A DNA stretch of 18,764 nucleotides from Promethearchaeota archaeon (GCA_016839655.1 JAEOTW010000310.1:1-18764), one strand, 5' to 3'; shown: positions 1 to 8,037, counted from the first letter of the stretch. A program made the numbers and translations. The notes: generated from the letters alone by a model not told the origin.

Positions 1-191
1 ATTTACTCAAAAATTCCTCTGAAAAAGGTCTTTCTTCAAATGGAAAAGATCCTAAAGGATTCGCTGCTTCTGCAATTTATATGGCAGCAAAATTTACTGA
101 ACATCGTAAAACCCAAACTGAAGTTTCGGATACTGCAAAAATAACAGAAGTGACTTTAAGAACTAGAATAAAAGATTTTAAGGCTCATTAA
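1..191 (+). CDS. tfb: Transcription initiation factor TFB (TFIIB-like), C-terminal fragment
   Basis: Only the last 62 codons are inside the window; the frame enters at base 3 and ends with TAA at 189-191. The peptide contains GKDPKGFAASAIYMAAKF followed by RKTQTEVSDTAKITEVTLRTRIKDF. This matches the end of the second cyclin repeat of archaeal and eukaryotic TFIIB, where GKDP.G.AA.A.Y.A and the TEVT.R.R.K helix are strongly conserved and contact DNA near the BRE. TFB bridges TBP on the TATA box and RNA polymerase. The N-terminal zinc ribbon and first cyclin repeat lie upstream and cannot be checked, so it is not known whether this is the main TFB or a paralogue. The gene converges on the minus-strand DUF2061 gene with 43 bases between stop codons. 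Family assignment is confident. Confidence 0.9.
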   Translation, partial: LLKNSSEKGLSSNGKDPKGFAASAIYMAAKFTEHRKTQTEVSDTAKITEVTLRTRIKDFKAH

Positions 192-234
192 AATAGCATT
201 GAAAATTTATTTGTAATAAATATATACAAATTAT

Positions 235-705
235 CTATTCCTTTTCTTTCAGAAAAACCATCTTTCTTCCGGAATGTCTAACATTAAAGTAATTCTTGAA
301 TTGTTCAATTTCTTCATGAATTTCTTCTAAACCTTCATTTTCCAACATTTTATCAAAAATATTTTGTATTGATAAGTAAAGTTCAGGAATGAATGTGTCG
401 ATCTGCGATAATTGGTAAGCCAGTTCTTTAATAGAAGAAAAATCTAATCTTAAATCGATTTCTCTTTTTTTAATTTGATCAAGTAGTTTTTTCTCCAGTT
501 TTTTTCTAGAAATGTTGCTCCAAGTTAATTCGTAGACGAAATAATTCACACCTTGTACAGTTTCTGTTAAAAGAGCAGTTCCGGCAGCAATTTCAATACT
601 ACGAGTTATAATAAATGCTGTGAGTGTTCCGAGTACTAATGTTAAAGCTCTATAAATGAGACTTTTAATTAAACTTTCCTTCCATTCTATTTTACGTGTT
701 TTCAT
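235..705 (-). CDS. DUF2061 family membrane protein with helical C-terminal extension
   Basis: The first 60 residues match the DUF2061 pattern: a basic N-terminus (KTRKIEWKESLIKSLIYRAL), a hydrophobic helix TLVLGTLTAFIIT, a short turn, and a second helix around IEIAAGTALLTETVQGVNYFVYE, ending near W. DUF2061 proteins are small two-helix membrane proteins of unknown function. Beyond this the protein continues for about 95 residues of charged, probably helical or coiled-coil sequence (KKLEKKLLDQIKKREID and ENEGLEEIHEEIEQF), roughly doubling the usual length. I chose the ATG at 705. An in-frame GTG at 717 would add four residues, but the bases GTGAT there look like a Shine-Dalgarno complement to the 16S 3' end. 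A TATA-like ATCTTATAAT lies on the minus strand at 741-750. Function is unknown; the extended tail may be a cytosolic interaction domain (inference). Confidence 0.7.
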   Translation of the reverse strand: MKTRKIEWKESLIKSLIYRALTLVLGTLTAFIITRSIEIAAGTALLTETVQGVNYFVYELTWSNISRKKLEKKLLDQIKKREIDLRLDFSSIKELAYQLSQIDTFIPELYLSIQNIFDKMLENEGLEEIHEEIEQFKNYFNVRHSGRKMVFLKEKE

Positions 706-818
706 TTTAGATATCACTTTTGTTTTTTAATTTTAATTTGATTATAAGATTAAAATTACAGTATTTAATTAGATAAATTTAGCCCTTTTTGGAAAATCAT
801 GCAGGATATATATTTATT

Positions 819-853
819 AAATGGTAAAAGTAAAAATTTTGGATGTACCATTT
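819..853. repeat. Perfect inverted repeat, 8-base arms
   Basis: AAATGGTA at 819-826 is exactly reverse-complemented by TACCATTT at 846-853, with 19 bases between. It lies just downstream of a TATA-like run (807-816). It could be an operator for a dimeric regulator or a weak RNA hairpin. In such AT-rich DNA an 8-base match may also arise by chance. Confidence 0.3.
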
Positions 854-1130
854 TAAAGGACATTTTACTGAAGTATATTAATGAGCATATTTAAATCTTA
901 GTTTCATTTAAATAAAACTGGCTCTATTTTTGTGTTTTATTGAGAGATATATGATCTATATATACATTATACATAATAATTTCATTTGCTAAAGGAGAAT
1001 GAAGTAATAGAAAAGACTTAATAACTAATGATGATGAATTATGAATGCGTATGTTATAATTTTTTTATAAAATTATATTAGGATAATTGATTAACTTATT
1101 AAAATAGATAAATAATTGATTTTCTAATTC

Positions 1131-1136
1131 GGAGAT
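1131..1136 (+). promoter_or_regulatory. Ribosome binding site for the 1146 gene
   Basis: GGAGAT lies 9 bases before the ATG at 1146. An earlier ATG at 1138 is in another frame and stops after three codons, so this site supports the start at 1146. Confidence 0.5.
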
Positions 1137-1145
1137 AATGTCAAG

Positions 1146-2501
1146 ATGAGTATCTATGCCGATGATGTTGTTAACTTTTCATCAGTGTTAAAAATAGCCT
1201 ATAACTTCTTAACCGGTAGAGAATATTTCCACAAAAAAAAAACAAAAGAGAGAAAGACATTAATTTCTGTGGCTTCTGGCTTTCCAGATTTGGTATTTGC
1301 TGCAGATTCGATTCCTGTTTTTCCAATTCGCATGGAAAAATTTAAACTTAATTTATACTTACTAGCATTAAATTCAGCAACTAGCTTATTTGGCTGGAAT
1401 ATAACTACCAAATTATTAGGTATAGCAAGGCAAGTAGACTTTTTAAAGATTGTAGATAGTGTTCTAAATGATGTAATTAACTCGATCAATTCAAAATATA
1501 ATATTTTGTACGAACAAGCAATTATGAAGAATGTTTCACCTGATTATTGTTTCGGTATTACATCGATATATGGAATGCATGTTTCAGAAGCAAACACTTG
1601 TGATTGTAGTTTAAATTTCACTTTGCGATGTAATAAATATAATCAATATCTTAAATCTTTAAGAGCAATAATTCCTAATCAAATTTGGGTAGATATTCCC
1701 CCAATTGATCGGGTCAATGAAGATAAACGCTTAGAAATTATGGTTGATAACGTTCAAAAAGCTATTCTGGAAATTGAAAATTTTACAGGAAATGTTATAA
1801 CTGATAATAGTTTAAATAAGCAATTTAGGATAGCGAATCAAGTAAAAAGATATTATAAATCTATTATATGTGATATTAGCACTTCAGATTTTTATCCTTG
1901 TAATCCTGCTGCTTTCTCAGAAATTCTGGCATTACTAACAATTTCTTTCCAAGATTTTAATTCTAATGCTCAAAGGTATTTAGAAAATATAAGTCAATTA
2001 GTAAAAGAGATGAGAGATCGTATAGAACGAGGTATTGGGATGGATGTATCTAATATGCCAAGAATATTAATGAGTCCAATATTCAATGGATGGGAACCAG
2101 AGAGCCAAGAAATTGTATATGAATTAGGAGGGAAAGTTATTTACTCCGATTGGGAGATATTGGGTTTATTGGAAGAAATCCCAGTTACTAAAGATTCCGA
2201 TCCCGTTGAAATGTATTCCCAATTCCTATTAAATGCCTCAAATAAGGGTTTGTTTTGTTTAAATAATTGTGATGCTTTAATCAATACGTATCAAAAATAT
2301 ATTAAAAAATCTAGAATTGATGGTATTATTATTAATGAATTAGCAAATTGCCATCTAGATTCAAATTGTTATGAAGTATTAAAAAACAAAATTAGAAATA
2401 GTCTTAGAATACCATCAATTAGTCTCAAATTTAAGAAGATTGGTGATAATCTAGAAAAAGTTAAGACGGAATTAGAATCTTTTATGGATTTGTTTAGTTA
2501 A
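1146..2501 (+). CDS. 2-hydroxyacyl-CoA dehydratase D-component family protein (HgdB/BcrC-like), divergent
   Basis: Similarity is spread along the 451 residues. Residues 45-63 (GFPDLVFAADSIPVFPIRM) match the PEELIYAAGALPVRL region. Residues 147-155 contain NTCDCS, like the TTCD motif. Residues 304-334 (MPRILMSPIFNGWEPESQEI then YELGGKVIYSD) match the RILLTG.P.....LIEEAGG.VV.D region. Residues 391-403 (IDGIIINELANCH) match DGVI.....C. The end (RIPSISLKF, then ELESFMDLF) fits IP.L.IE.D.....TR.EAF. Family members bind a [4Fe-4S] cluster through three cysteines and need a partner subunit and an ATP-dependent activator. Candidate ligands here are C152 or C154 and C402; the third is not obvious. No partner or activator gene is in the window. 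It may be a dehydratase, a CoA-thioester reductase subunit, or a paralogue with another job. A GGAG at 1131 supports the start. Confidence 0.72.
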   Translation: MSIYADDVVNFSSVLKIAYNFLTGREYFHKKKTKERKTLISVASGFPDLVFAADSIPVFPIRMEKFKLNLYLLALNSATSLFGWNITTKLLGIARQVDFLKIVDSVLNDVINSINSKYNILYEQAIMKNVSPDYCFGITSIYGMHVSEANTCDCSLNFTLRCNKYNQYLKSLRAIIPNQIWVDIPPIDRVNEDKRLEIMVDNVQKAILEIENFTGNVITDNSLNKQFRIANQVKRYYKSIICDISTSDFYPCNPAAFSEILALLTISFQDFNSNAQRYLENISQLVKEMRDRIERGIGMDVSNMPRILMSPIFNGWEPESQEIVYELGGKVIYSDWEILGLLEEIPVTKDSDPVEMYSQFLLNASNKGLFCLNNCDALINTYQKYIKKSRIDGIIINELANCHLDSNCYEVLKNKIRNSLRIPSISLKFKKIGDNLEKVKTELESFMDLFS

Positions 2502-2505
2502 GGAT

Positions 2506-3075
2506 TTACATTCCGAAAAAGTCTGATGGTTTTAATAGATGTTGATCCTCCTTCTCCTTCTTCGCTTTTTCATGAGGGTCTACCCATTCCTCATCACCTT
2601 TTGATGCTTTTGTGGTTGATCCTCCTGGAGCCTTCAATCCTGAAGGTTTTAAACTGATATCGGCAGATATTTGTTCTGGTTGTTGTCCCACTGCTACTGG
2701 AGCTGCTGGTACGTAAGTAATACCTCCTGCTTTCAAGACTTTTAGTTCACTTAATACTTTTTCAAGATTCATTGATTGAACACTTTTATTCATTGTATCC
2801 ATTATTTCCTTCAAGGATTTTGATGTTTCTCTTAATCCTTTGGGATTAATTCCTGTAAGTAATGAATCTAAATTAGCACTAATGTTTTCATTTAATTCAC
2901 TTAATGACTCCAAAACGGTATTCCAGTGTTTATTCATCTGAGATTCAATGGCGCTTATCATTTTGATAGTTTCATTCATAAAGTTAACGTGAGCTTCATA
3001 TCTTTCCTCATCTTTTGCACGTAAGTCAGATATAAGCATTATTAGCTTCCGTAGGGCTTCTTTCTCTTCACTCAT
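2506..3075 (-). CDS. Hypothetical coiled-coil protein with conserved-looking acidic/Pro C-terminal tail
   Basis: I do not recognise the family. The 189 residues fall into three parts. Residues 1-115 are helical and coiled-coil-like, with heptad-type hydrophobic spacing (LRKLIMLISDLRAKDEE; MNKHWNTVLESLSELNENI). Residues 116-165 form a low-complexity linker rich in Ala, Pro, Gly and Ser (VPAAPVAVGQQPEQ; KPSGLKAPGGSTTKASKG). A charged tail ends in LLKPSDFFGM. There is no signal peptide or membrane segment, so it should be cytosolic. The architecture suggests an oligomeric scaffold or adaptor whose last ten residues act as a short peptide ligand (inference). It converges on the dehydratase-like gene with only four bases between the two stop codons, and diverges from the GH13 gene over a 134-base promoter region. 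Its frame is well kept and codon use resembles the neighbours, so it is very likely a real gene. Confidence 0.6.
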   Translation of the reverse strand: MSEEKEALRKLIMLISDLRAKDEERYEAHVNFMNETIKMISAIESQMNKHWNTVLESLSELNENISANLDSLLTGINPKGLRETSKSLKEIMDTMNKSVQSMNLEKVLSELKVLKAGGITYVPAAPVAVGQQPEQISADISLKPSGLKAPGGSTTKASKGDEEWVDPHEKAKKEKEDQHLLKPSDFFGM

Positions 3076-3120
3076 TTTTAACCAAAATATATATTATTTT
3101 TTCTATTATAATATGATTAT

Positions 3121-3139
3121 AAAGAAATTTATATATATT
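3121..3139 (+). promoter_or_regulatory. BRE plus TATA box upstream of the GH13 gene
   Basis: AAAGAAA (BRE-like, 3121-3127) is followed by TTTATATATATT (3128-3139). Initiation is expected near 3158-3160, giving a leader of about 50 bases before the ATG at 3210. The TATA core is nearly palindromic, so TBP could also bind for the minus-strand gene starting at 3075, with initiation near 3107. It is the best TATA element in the divergent spacer. Confidence 0.5.
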
Positions 3140-3209
3140 CATTTAGATCATAAACGAAGTTATAGAAATTCAGTAATACAAATTTAAGATTTTTAAATTT
3201 TGATTAGAA

Positions 3210-4697
3210 ATGTTAATAAGTAAAACTCAATGGATTAAGAATCCCAAAATTCTTGAAATTAATACGGTCCCTTGGCTTCATTCATTATCAGAATTTTATA
3301 ATACTCCTATTAATTTGAAAAATATTCCTGAACAAATTATAAATCAAGAAATTAAATTATTTGACGCAATTTGGTTAATGGGAGTTTGGGAAAGAAGTCC
3401 TGCTAGTAAAAAAATTGCTCTTGAACATCCAGATTTGTTAAAAGAATATCATAAGACTTTACATGATTTTAGAGATGAAGATGTCATTGGATCACCTTAT
3501 GCCGTATATTATTATCATATAGAGAAGAATGTTGGGGGGATAGATGGATTAAAAGAAATTAGAGATAAATTAGCGAAGCAAAGTATTAAGTTAATATTAG
3601 ATTACGTCCCTAACCATGTATCTATTGATTCATTATGGACATTTGAATCAGATCTGTTTATAGAGGGAACTTTGGACGATTTAATGTCTCATCCTTACGA
3701 ATATTTTAGTATTGGGGAAAAAATATTTGCTAATGGTCGTGATCCAAATTTTCCAAGTTGGACAGATACAATTCAAATCAATGCTTTTTCTAAAGAAGCT
3801 AGAAATAAAACAATAAACACCTTACTCGATATTGCTGAACTTTGCGATGGAGTTCGATGTGATATGGCTATGCTGATGACTAATAAGGTTTTTAGTAAAA
3901 CCTGGGGTGAAAAAGCAGGTATCGTTCCTGAGAAAGAATTCTGGGAAGAAATTATTTCTGCAATTAAACAAAAACATCCAAATTTTAATTTTATAGCGGA
4001 AGTATATTGGGGTATGGAATGGGAACTTCAACAGCAAGGATTTGATTATTGTTATGATAAAAGACTATATGAGAGACTTGTCTTTGAGAATGTTAATGCT
4101 ATTAAAGATCATTTAAAAGCAGAATGGAATTTTCAAAGCAAACTTGTAAGATTCATTGAAAATCATGATGAAATTAGAGCTATTGAGAAATTTGGATTAG
4201 AAAAATCGCAAGCCGCAGCAATTATAGTGACTACTTTACCGGGCGCTAGATTAATATATGATGGTCAAATGCACGGAAATAAAATAAAGCTAACTGTTCA
4301 ATTAGGAAGGCGTCCTACTGAAGAAAAAAATAACCAAATGTTCTATTTTTATCAAAAATTATTAAAAGCTATACCAAGCCAAGATTTTTCGGATCCTAAC
4401 TGGTCTCTCTGTGAAGTAAATCCAATCAATAATGATGATGATACATATACAAATATAATTTCCTATTTATGGTGGTCCAATAATAGTTATCGCCTTATTA
4501 TCGTAAATTTTTGTCCCAATTACTCAAAAGCTCATATAAAAATAAGTCCATTCCATTTTGACACTTATAGATGGAGATTTTCTGATTTACTTAATAATGA
4601 GTCTTATAAATATAATGGTGAGGATTTATACAAACATGGATTATATATTGAATTAGAGCCATGGAAAGGACATATTTTTGAAATTTCTAAAGAATAA
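3210..4697 (+). CDS. GH13 alpha-amylase-family glycoside hydrolase, intracellular
   Basis: All four classic GH13 regions are present in order: region I DYVPNH (131-136), region II GVRCD (214-218, nucleophile D218), region III FIAEVYWG (261-268, acid/base E264), and region IV FIENHDE (315-321, D320). R216 is the conserved arginine of region II. The catalytic set is therefore complete, and the enzyme should act on alpha-glucosidic bonds by hydrolysis or transglycosylation. The N-terminus (INTVPWLHSLSEFYNTPINL and DAIWLMGVWERSP) is typical of the start of a TIM barrel. A C-terminal beta domain follows (roughly 400-495, ending WKGHIFEIS). There is no signal peptide, so it likely acts in the cytosol on storage polysaccharide or maltodextrin. 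Exact specificity (amylase, glucanotransferase or maltosyltransferase type) cannot be fixed from sequence. It converges on glmS with 47 bases between stop codons. Confidence 0.88.
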   Translation: MLISKTQWIKNPKILEINTVPWLHSLSEFYNTPINLKNIPEQIINQEIKLFDAIWLMGVWERSPASKKIALEHPDLLKEYHKTLHDFRDEDVIGSPYAVYYYHIEKNVGGIDGLKEIRDKLAKQSIKLILDYVPNHVSIDSLWTFESDLFIEGTLDDLMSHPYEYFSIGEKIFANGRDPNFPSWTDTIQINAFSKEARNKTINTLLDIAELCDGVRCDMAMLMTNKVFSKTWGEKAGIVPEKEFWEEIISAIKQKHPNFNFIAEVYWGMEWELQQQGFDYCYDKRLYERLVFENVNAIKDHLKAEWNFQSKLVRFIENHDEIRAIEKFGLEKSQAAAIIVTTLPGARLIYDGQMHGNKIKLTVQLGRRPTEEKNNQMFYFYQKLLKAIPSQDFSDPNWSLCEVNPINNDDDTYTNIISYLWWSNNSYRLIIVNFCPNYSKAHIKISPFHFDTYRWRFSDLLNNESYKYNGEDLYKHGLYIELEPWKGHIFEISKE

Positions 4698-4744
4698 TTT
4701 AGTGAAATAATTAGAATATTAAAAACTGAAATTTATTTTGAATT

Positions 4745-6598
4745 TTAGTGGACTGTAACCGTTTTTGCTAGATTTAATGGTTTATCTGGATCTAGATTAT
4801 GTTCAAGAGCTGCATAATAAGCTAATAATTGAAGAGCTGGAATAAAAGTTATTGAACTAAAAATTGTATGATATTTATCCTCAGATTGAGGTATTCGAAT
4901 TGTAATATCACTCATACTAGTAATTTTGGTATCATTTTCTACAACTAATGAAATAATTTTACCCCCTCTTGCTTTAAATTCCATAACATTTCCAACCAAC
5001 CTTTCATAGGTTTCATCTGGAGGTGCGATAAAAATAATAGGATATCCCTCTCTTACTAATGAAATCGGCCCATGCTTTGCATGTGCTGCTGCATATCCTT
5101 CAATAAACCTACAAGCAACTTCTTTTAATTTTAGTCCACCTTCTTTTGCTGTTGCAATTGAAGCGCCACGGGCTAAAAAGAAAAAATTAAGATTTTTTTC
5201 TAAGTTTTTTACAATAAATTTAATTAAGTCAACATTTTTTCCAAGAAAGTCCTCTATAATATTAGGGGTTGATTGTAAACCCTTAAAATATTTCTGAATT
5301 TCTTCTTCTGAAAGTTCTTTTCTCATTTTAGCGATTTCTAAGGCAATTAGTGCAAGTGTAAGAACCTGAGTAACATAAGTTTTTGTAGCAGCGACTCCAA
5401 TCTCAGGACCTGCTTGAGTAATTATTACTTTATCAGAATGTCTAGTAAGTGTTGATCCAACAACATTTGAAATTGATATTATTTTTACATTTGGTTTATA
5501 TTCTTTGGCCCATCGAATTGGTTCAATTAGATCAATGGTTTCTCCTGATTGTGATATTGCTATAATTACAGAATTATCTTCAAGCGAATTACCTAATTGA
5601 GTTTTAAACTCAGAACATTCTATAGCTTCTATATACTTTCCAAGAAACTTTGTAATAATAAATTTTCCTGCTAATGACGCATAAAAAGAGGTTCCCGCTG
5701 CTGTGATATATATATGTTCAGCGTTTATTAATGTTTCAGCAAATTCTTTCAATAAATTGACAGGTATTTTCATTGTTCTTCTTAGAGCACTTGGTTCTTC
5801 ATAAATCTCTTTTAACATAAAGTGATCATATCCTTGTTTTTCTGCTGCGTCTAAGTTCCATTCAATGAACTGGATATCTTTCGATATTGGATCCTGAGGA
5901 TTATTGAGATCATAAAATTCTACTTCTCCAGCTCTTAAAACTGCCATTTCATCATCTTCTAAAATATAACAACTACGTGTGTAAGGTAAGAATGCTGGTA
6001 TATCTGAAGCGCAATAAGTTGATTTCCCTTCTTCTATCCCAATTATCAAAGGTGATTCTCTTCGAACAGCAATAATAGTATCTGGATAATCAGCATGACA
6101 AATAGCTAATCCGTATGCTCCCTTACACTTTTTAACGGCACTGACTACAGCTTCTTTCAAATCTCCATTATTTTTCATGTTTTCTTCAATTAAATGAGGG
6201 ATGATTTCTGTATCAGTTTCTGATTTAAACACATGCCCTTTGGATGTCAACTCTTCTTTGAGTTCAAAAAAATTTTCTAAAATTCCATTATGAATAACTG
6301 CTATTTTATTATTACAATCCAAATGAGGGTGACTATTTATCTTCGTTGGAGGACCATGAGTTGCCCATCGAGTATGAGCTAATGCAACCCTACAACCATT
6401 TGGAAATTCATCTAACTTTACTTTTTGATGGATTTCTTCAATTTTGCCAGCATCCTTCTTTACAAGTAGCTGAGATTCGTATTGAGTAACTATCCCACAA
6501 GAATCATATCCTCTATACTCTAAGCGTCTTATCGCTTCAAGAGCAATTTTACCAACGGATTTATTTTGGTTTGTAGTTATCCCGAATATACCACACAT
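4745..6598 (-). CDS. glmS: Glutamine--fructose-6-phosphate aminotransferase (isomerizing), GlmS
   Basis: GlmS makes glucosamine-6-phosphate from fructose-6-phosphate and glutamine, the first step to UDP-GlcNAc. The N-terminal class II glutamine amidotransferase starts with MCGIFG, so Cys2 is the nucleophile after Met removal. It shows YRGYDSCG (28-35), HTRWATHG (75-82), HNG (103-105) and ETDTE (127-131). Two SIS domains follow: the first contains SQSGET (349-354) and the second LARGAS (475-480), KLKE (490-493) and KHGP (508-511). The terminus LAKTVTVH carries the sugar-binding lysine (K612) in the position of the E. coli Schiff-base lysine. At 617 residues it has normal full length, with all expected motifs intact. 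It lies 17 bases downstream of glmM on the same strand, so the pair is almost certainly one transcript. No glmS-ribozyme-like leader is possible in so short a gap. Confidence 0.96.
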   Translation of the reverse strand: MCGIFGITTNQNKSVGKIALEAIRRLEYRGYDSCGIVTQYESQLLVKKDAGKIEEIHQKVKLDEFPNGCRVALAHTRWATHGPPTKINSHPHLDCNNKIAVIHNGILENFFELKEELTSKGHVFKSETDTEIIPHLIEENMKNNGDLKEAVVSAVKKCKGAYGLAICHADYPDTIIAVRRESPLIIGIEEGKSTYCASDIPAFLPYTRSCYILEDDEMAVLRAGEVEFYDLNNPQDPISKDIQFIEWNLDAAEKQGYDHFMLKEIYEEPSALRRTMKIPVNLLKEFAETLINAEHIYITAAGTSFYASLAGKFIITKFLGKYIEAIECSEFKTQLGNSLEDNSVIIAISQSGETIDLIEPIRWAKEYKPNVKIISISNVVGSTLTRHSDKVIITQAGPEIGVAATKTYVTQVLTLALIALEIAKMRKELSEEEIQKYFKGLQSTPNIIEDFLGKNVDLIKFIVKNLEKNLNFFFLARGASIATAKEGGLKLKEVACRFIEGYAAAHAKHGPISLVREGYPIIFIAPPDETYERLVGNVMEFKARGGKIISLVVENDTKITSMSDITIRIPQSEDKYHTIFSSITFIPALQLLAYYAALEHNLDPDKPLNLAKTVTVH

Positions 6599-6615
6599 AG
6601 TTGTTCATTACAAAA

Positions 6616-8037
6616 TTAGATTAAATTTAGTTTCTGCATATTTTTCATTGCAAGATTATTCAATTCTATTGAGTGGTTTATATCTATGGTAGATTCACCT
6701 GAAATTCTTAAATATGGGCTTGTTCCAGACCTTCTTATTAAAAGCCACCCATCTTCAAAATCGAATCTACATCCATCCATTTTATTTATATTGATATTTT
6801 TTTTCCCTAGATTTTCAAACGAATCCATCATCTCATCGATGATATTTTGATGAATCTCCTCTGAAAAGGGAATATCTTTGTTTAATTTAAATTTTTCAGC
6901 GTAATATGGATATTCGGGTATGTCTTTTAATAAATTCTTTAGACTTGTTCCAGTTTTAGTTATCATTTGTAATACAATAGCAATAGTAACTATTGAATCT
7001 GGACCAAAATGGTAATTAGGCCAAATATAAGTTCCAGAAGTCTCACCTCCCAAAAATCCCTTAGATTTTTGTAATGCTATAGAAACCTTAATATCACCAA
7101 CTTCTGTTCGAATAACATCACATCCAAGAGGATTTAAGACATCATCAATCAAGCTAGAAGAGTTAATCGGAGTAGCTATGTTTAAATTTTCTTTAGATAC
7201 GATATTTTCTTGAATAAAATATCGTGCTAATAATGCTAATAGTCGAATTGGATCTACAATCTCACCATTTTCATCTAAAAATATAACTCTATCAGCATCT
7301 CCGTCTAAGGCGATGCCAATATCTTCTTGATCAGATATTTTTAAAAATTTTGATAATTGGATTAAATTTTCTTTACTTGGTTCTGAATGTCGTCCTGGAA
7401 ATCTTCCATCCATTTGACTGTTTATAGTCATTATATTTACATCGTACGCAGAAAGAAGTTTTGGTACTATATCACATCCGGATCCATTTCCAGGATCAAC
7501 TATAGCATATAAGCTACTTCCATCAAATTTAATCTGATCTGTTATTTTTGAAATATGAATATCATTTATATCATTAATCTCAGTAACTTTACCAATTTGA
7601 TCATATTCAATTTTTAGAAAATCTTTTTGATCGTAAATTCTTGAAATTTCTATTTCTTGTTCGGGGGAATATCCTACTCCAGAAGGATTCCATAATTTCA
7701 AACCTATATACTCTGGAGTATTGTGTGAAGCAGTGATCATAACTCCCGCATCAGCTTCTAAAAAACGTAGAGATGCTGCCAATGTAGGTGTAGTGACAAT
7801 TCCTAACGTTTTGACATTGCATCCACAACTTACAATCCCCGAAATTAATGCATATTCTACTGGTAAAGCAGACATCCTAATATCTTTGCCAATTACAATT
7901 GTACTCCCAGTTTTTAAAAAGGTTCCCATTGATAATCCCACTTCCAATGACATCTGTGGTGTGAACATAAGATCCGAATCTGAGTAATTCAAAAATACAC
8001 GTCGAATCCCAGAAGTACCAAAAATCGAATTTGTCAT
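6616..8037 (-). CDS. glmM: Phosphoglucosamine mutase (GlmM-type alpha-D-phosphohexomutase)
   Basis: This is an alpha-D-phosphohexomutase of 473 residues. It starts IFGTSGIRR (5-13); the phosphoserine loop TASHN (102-106) has catalytic S104; the metal site DGDADR is at 245-250; the sugar-recognition loop GGETSG is at 330-335; and the phosphate-binding loop RRSGTSP is at 435-441. In most relatives the last loop reads R.SGTEP, so Ser replaces Glu here. Archaeal members of this family act on glucosamine-phosphate, glucose-phosphate or mannose-phosphate, and sequence alone does not separate them well. The glmS gene 17 bases downstream makes the glucosamine-6-phosphate to glucosamine-1-phosphate reaction the best call. 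An AAAGGA sequence lies 4 bases before the ATG, and a minus-strand TATA candidate lies at 8118-8128. Confidence 0.88.
   Translation of the reverse strand: MTNSIFGTSGIRRVFLNYSDSDLMFTPQMSLEVGLSMGTFLKTGSTIVIGKDIRMSALPVEYALISGIVSCGCNVKTLGIVTTPTLAASLRFLEADAGVMITASHNTPEYIGLKLWNPSGVGYSPEQEIEISRIYDQKDFLKIEYDQIGKVTEINDINDIHISKITDQIKFDGSSLYAIVDPGNGSGCDIVPKLLSAYDVNIMTINSQMDGRFPGRHSEPSKENLIQLSKFLKISDQEDIGIALDGDADRVIFLDENGEIVDPIRLLALLARYFIQENIVSKENLNIATPINSSSLIDDVLNPLGCDVIRTEVGDIKVSIALQKSKGFLGGETSGTYIWPNYHFGPDSIVTIAIVLQMITKTGTSLKNLLKDIPEYPYYAEKFKLNKDIPFSEEIHQNIIDEMMDSFENLGKKNININKMDGCRFDFEDGWLLIRRSGTSPYLRISGESTIDINHSIELNNLAMKNMQKLNLI

Larger units (their letters stand above)
706..1145. other. Divergent intergenic region, no gene seen
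   Basis: About 440 bases separate two divergent genes. No frame on either strand carries a convincing coding stretch; the longest start-stop run, from the ATG at 821, is 11 codons. Visible elements are a minus-strand TATA-like sequence at 741-750 serving the DUF2061 gene, a TATA-like run at 807-816, a perfect 8-base inverted repeat (819-826 with 846-853), and a T-rich TATA candidate at 1061-1070 that would suit the plus-strand gene starting at 1146. An AT-only stem (1056-1063 with 1069-1076, five-base loop) overlaps that last element. No box C/D or tRNA-like structure was recognised. Confidence 0.5.

Noticed and set aside
821..856. Eleven-codon reading frame in the 440-base spacer
   Set aside because: Too short, without a ribosome site; expected by chance in AT-rich DNA.
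1025..1050. ATGATGA resembling box C of a C/D guide RNA
   Set aside because: No matching box D (CTGA) or D'/C' pair at the right spacing was found.
1056..1076. AT-only stem of eight pairs with a five-base loop
   Set aside because: Composed only of A and T in AT-rich DNA and overlaps a better TATA candidate; weak as a structural element.
1199..1489. Minus-strand open frame of 96 codons inside the dehydratase-like gene
   Set aside because: It lies fully antisense to a gene with clear family motifs, and its peptide has no recognisable domain.
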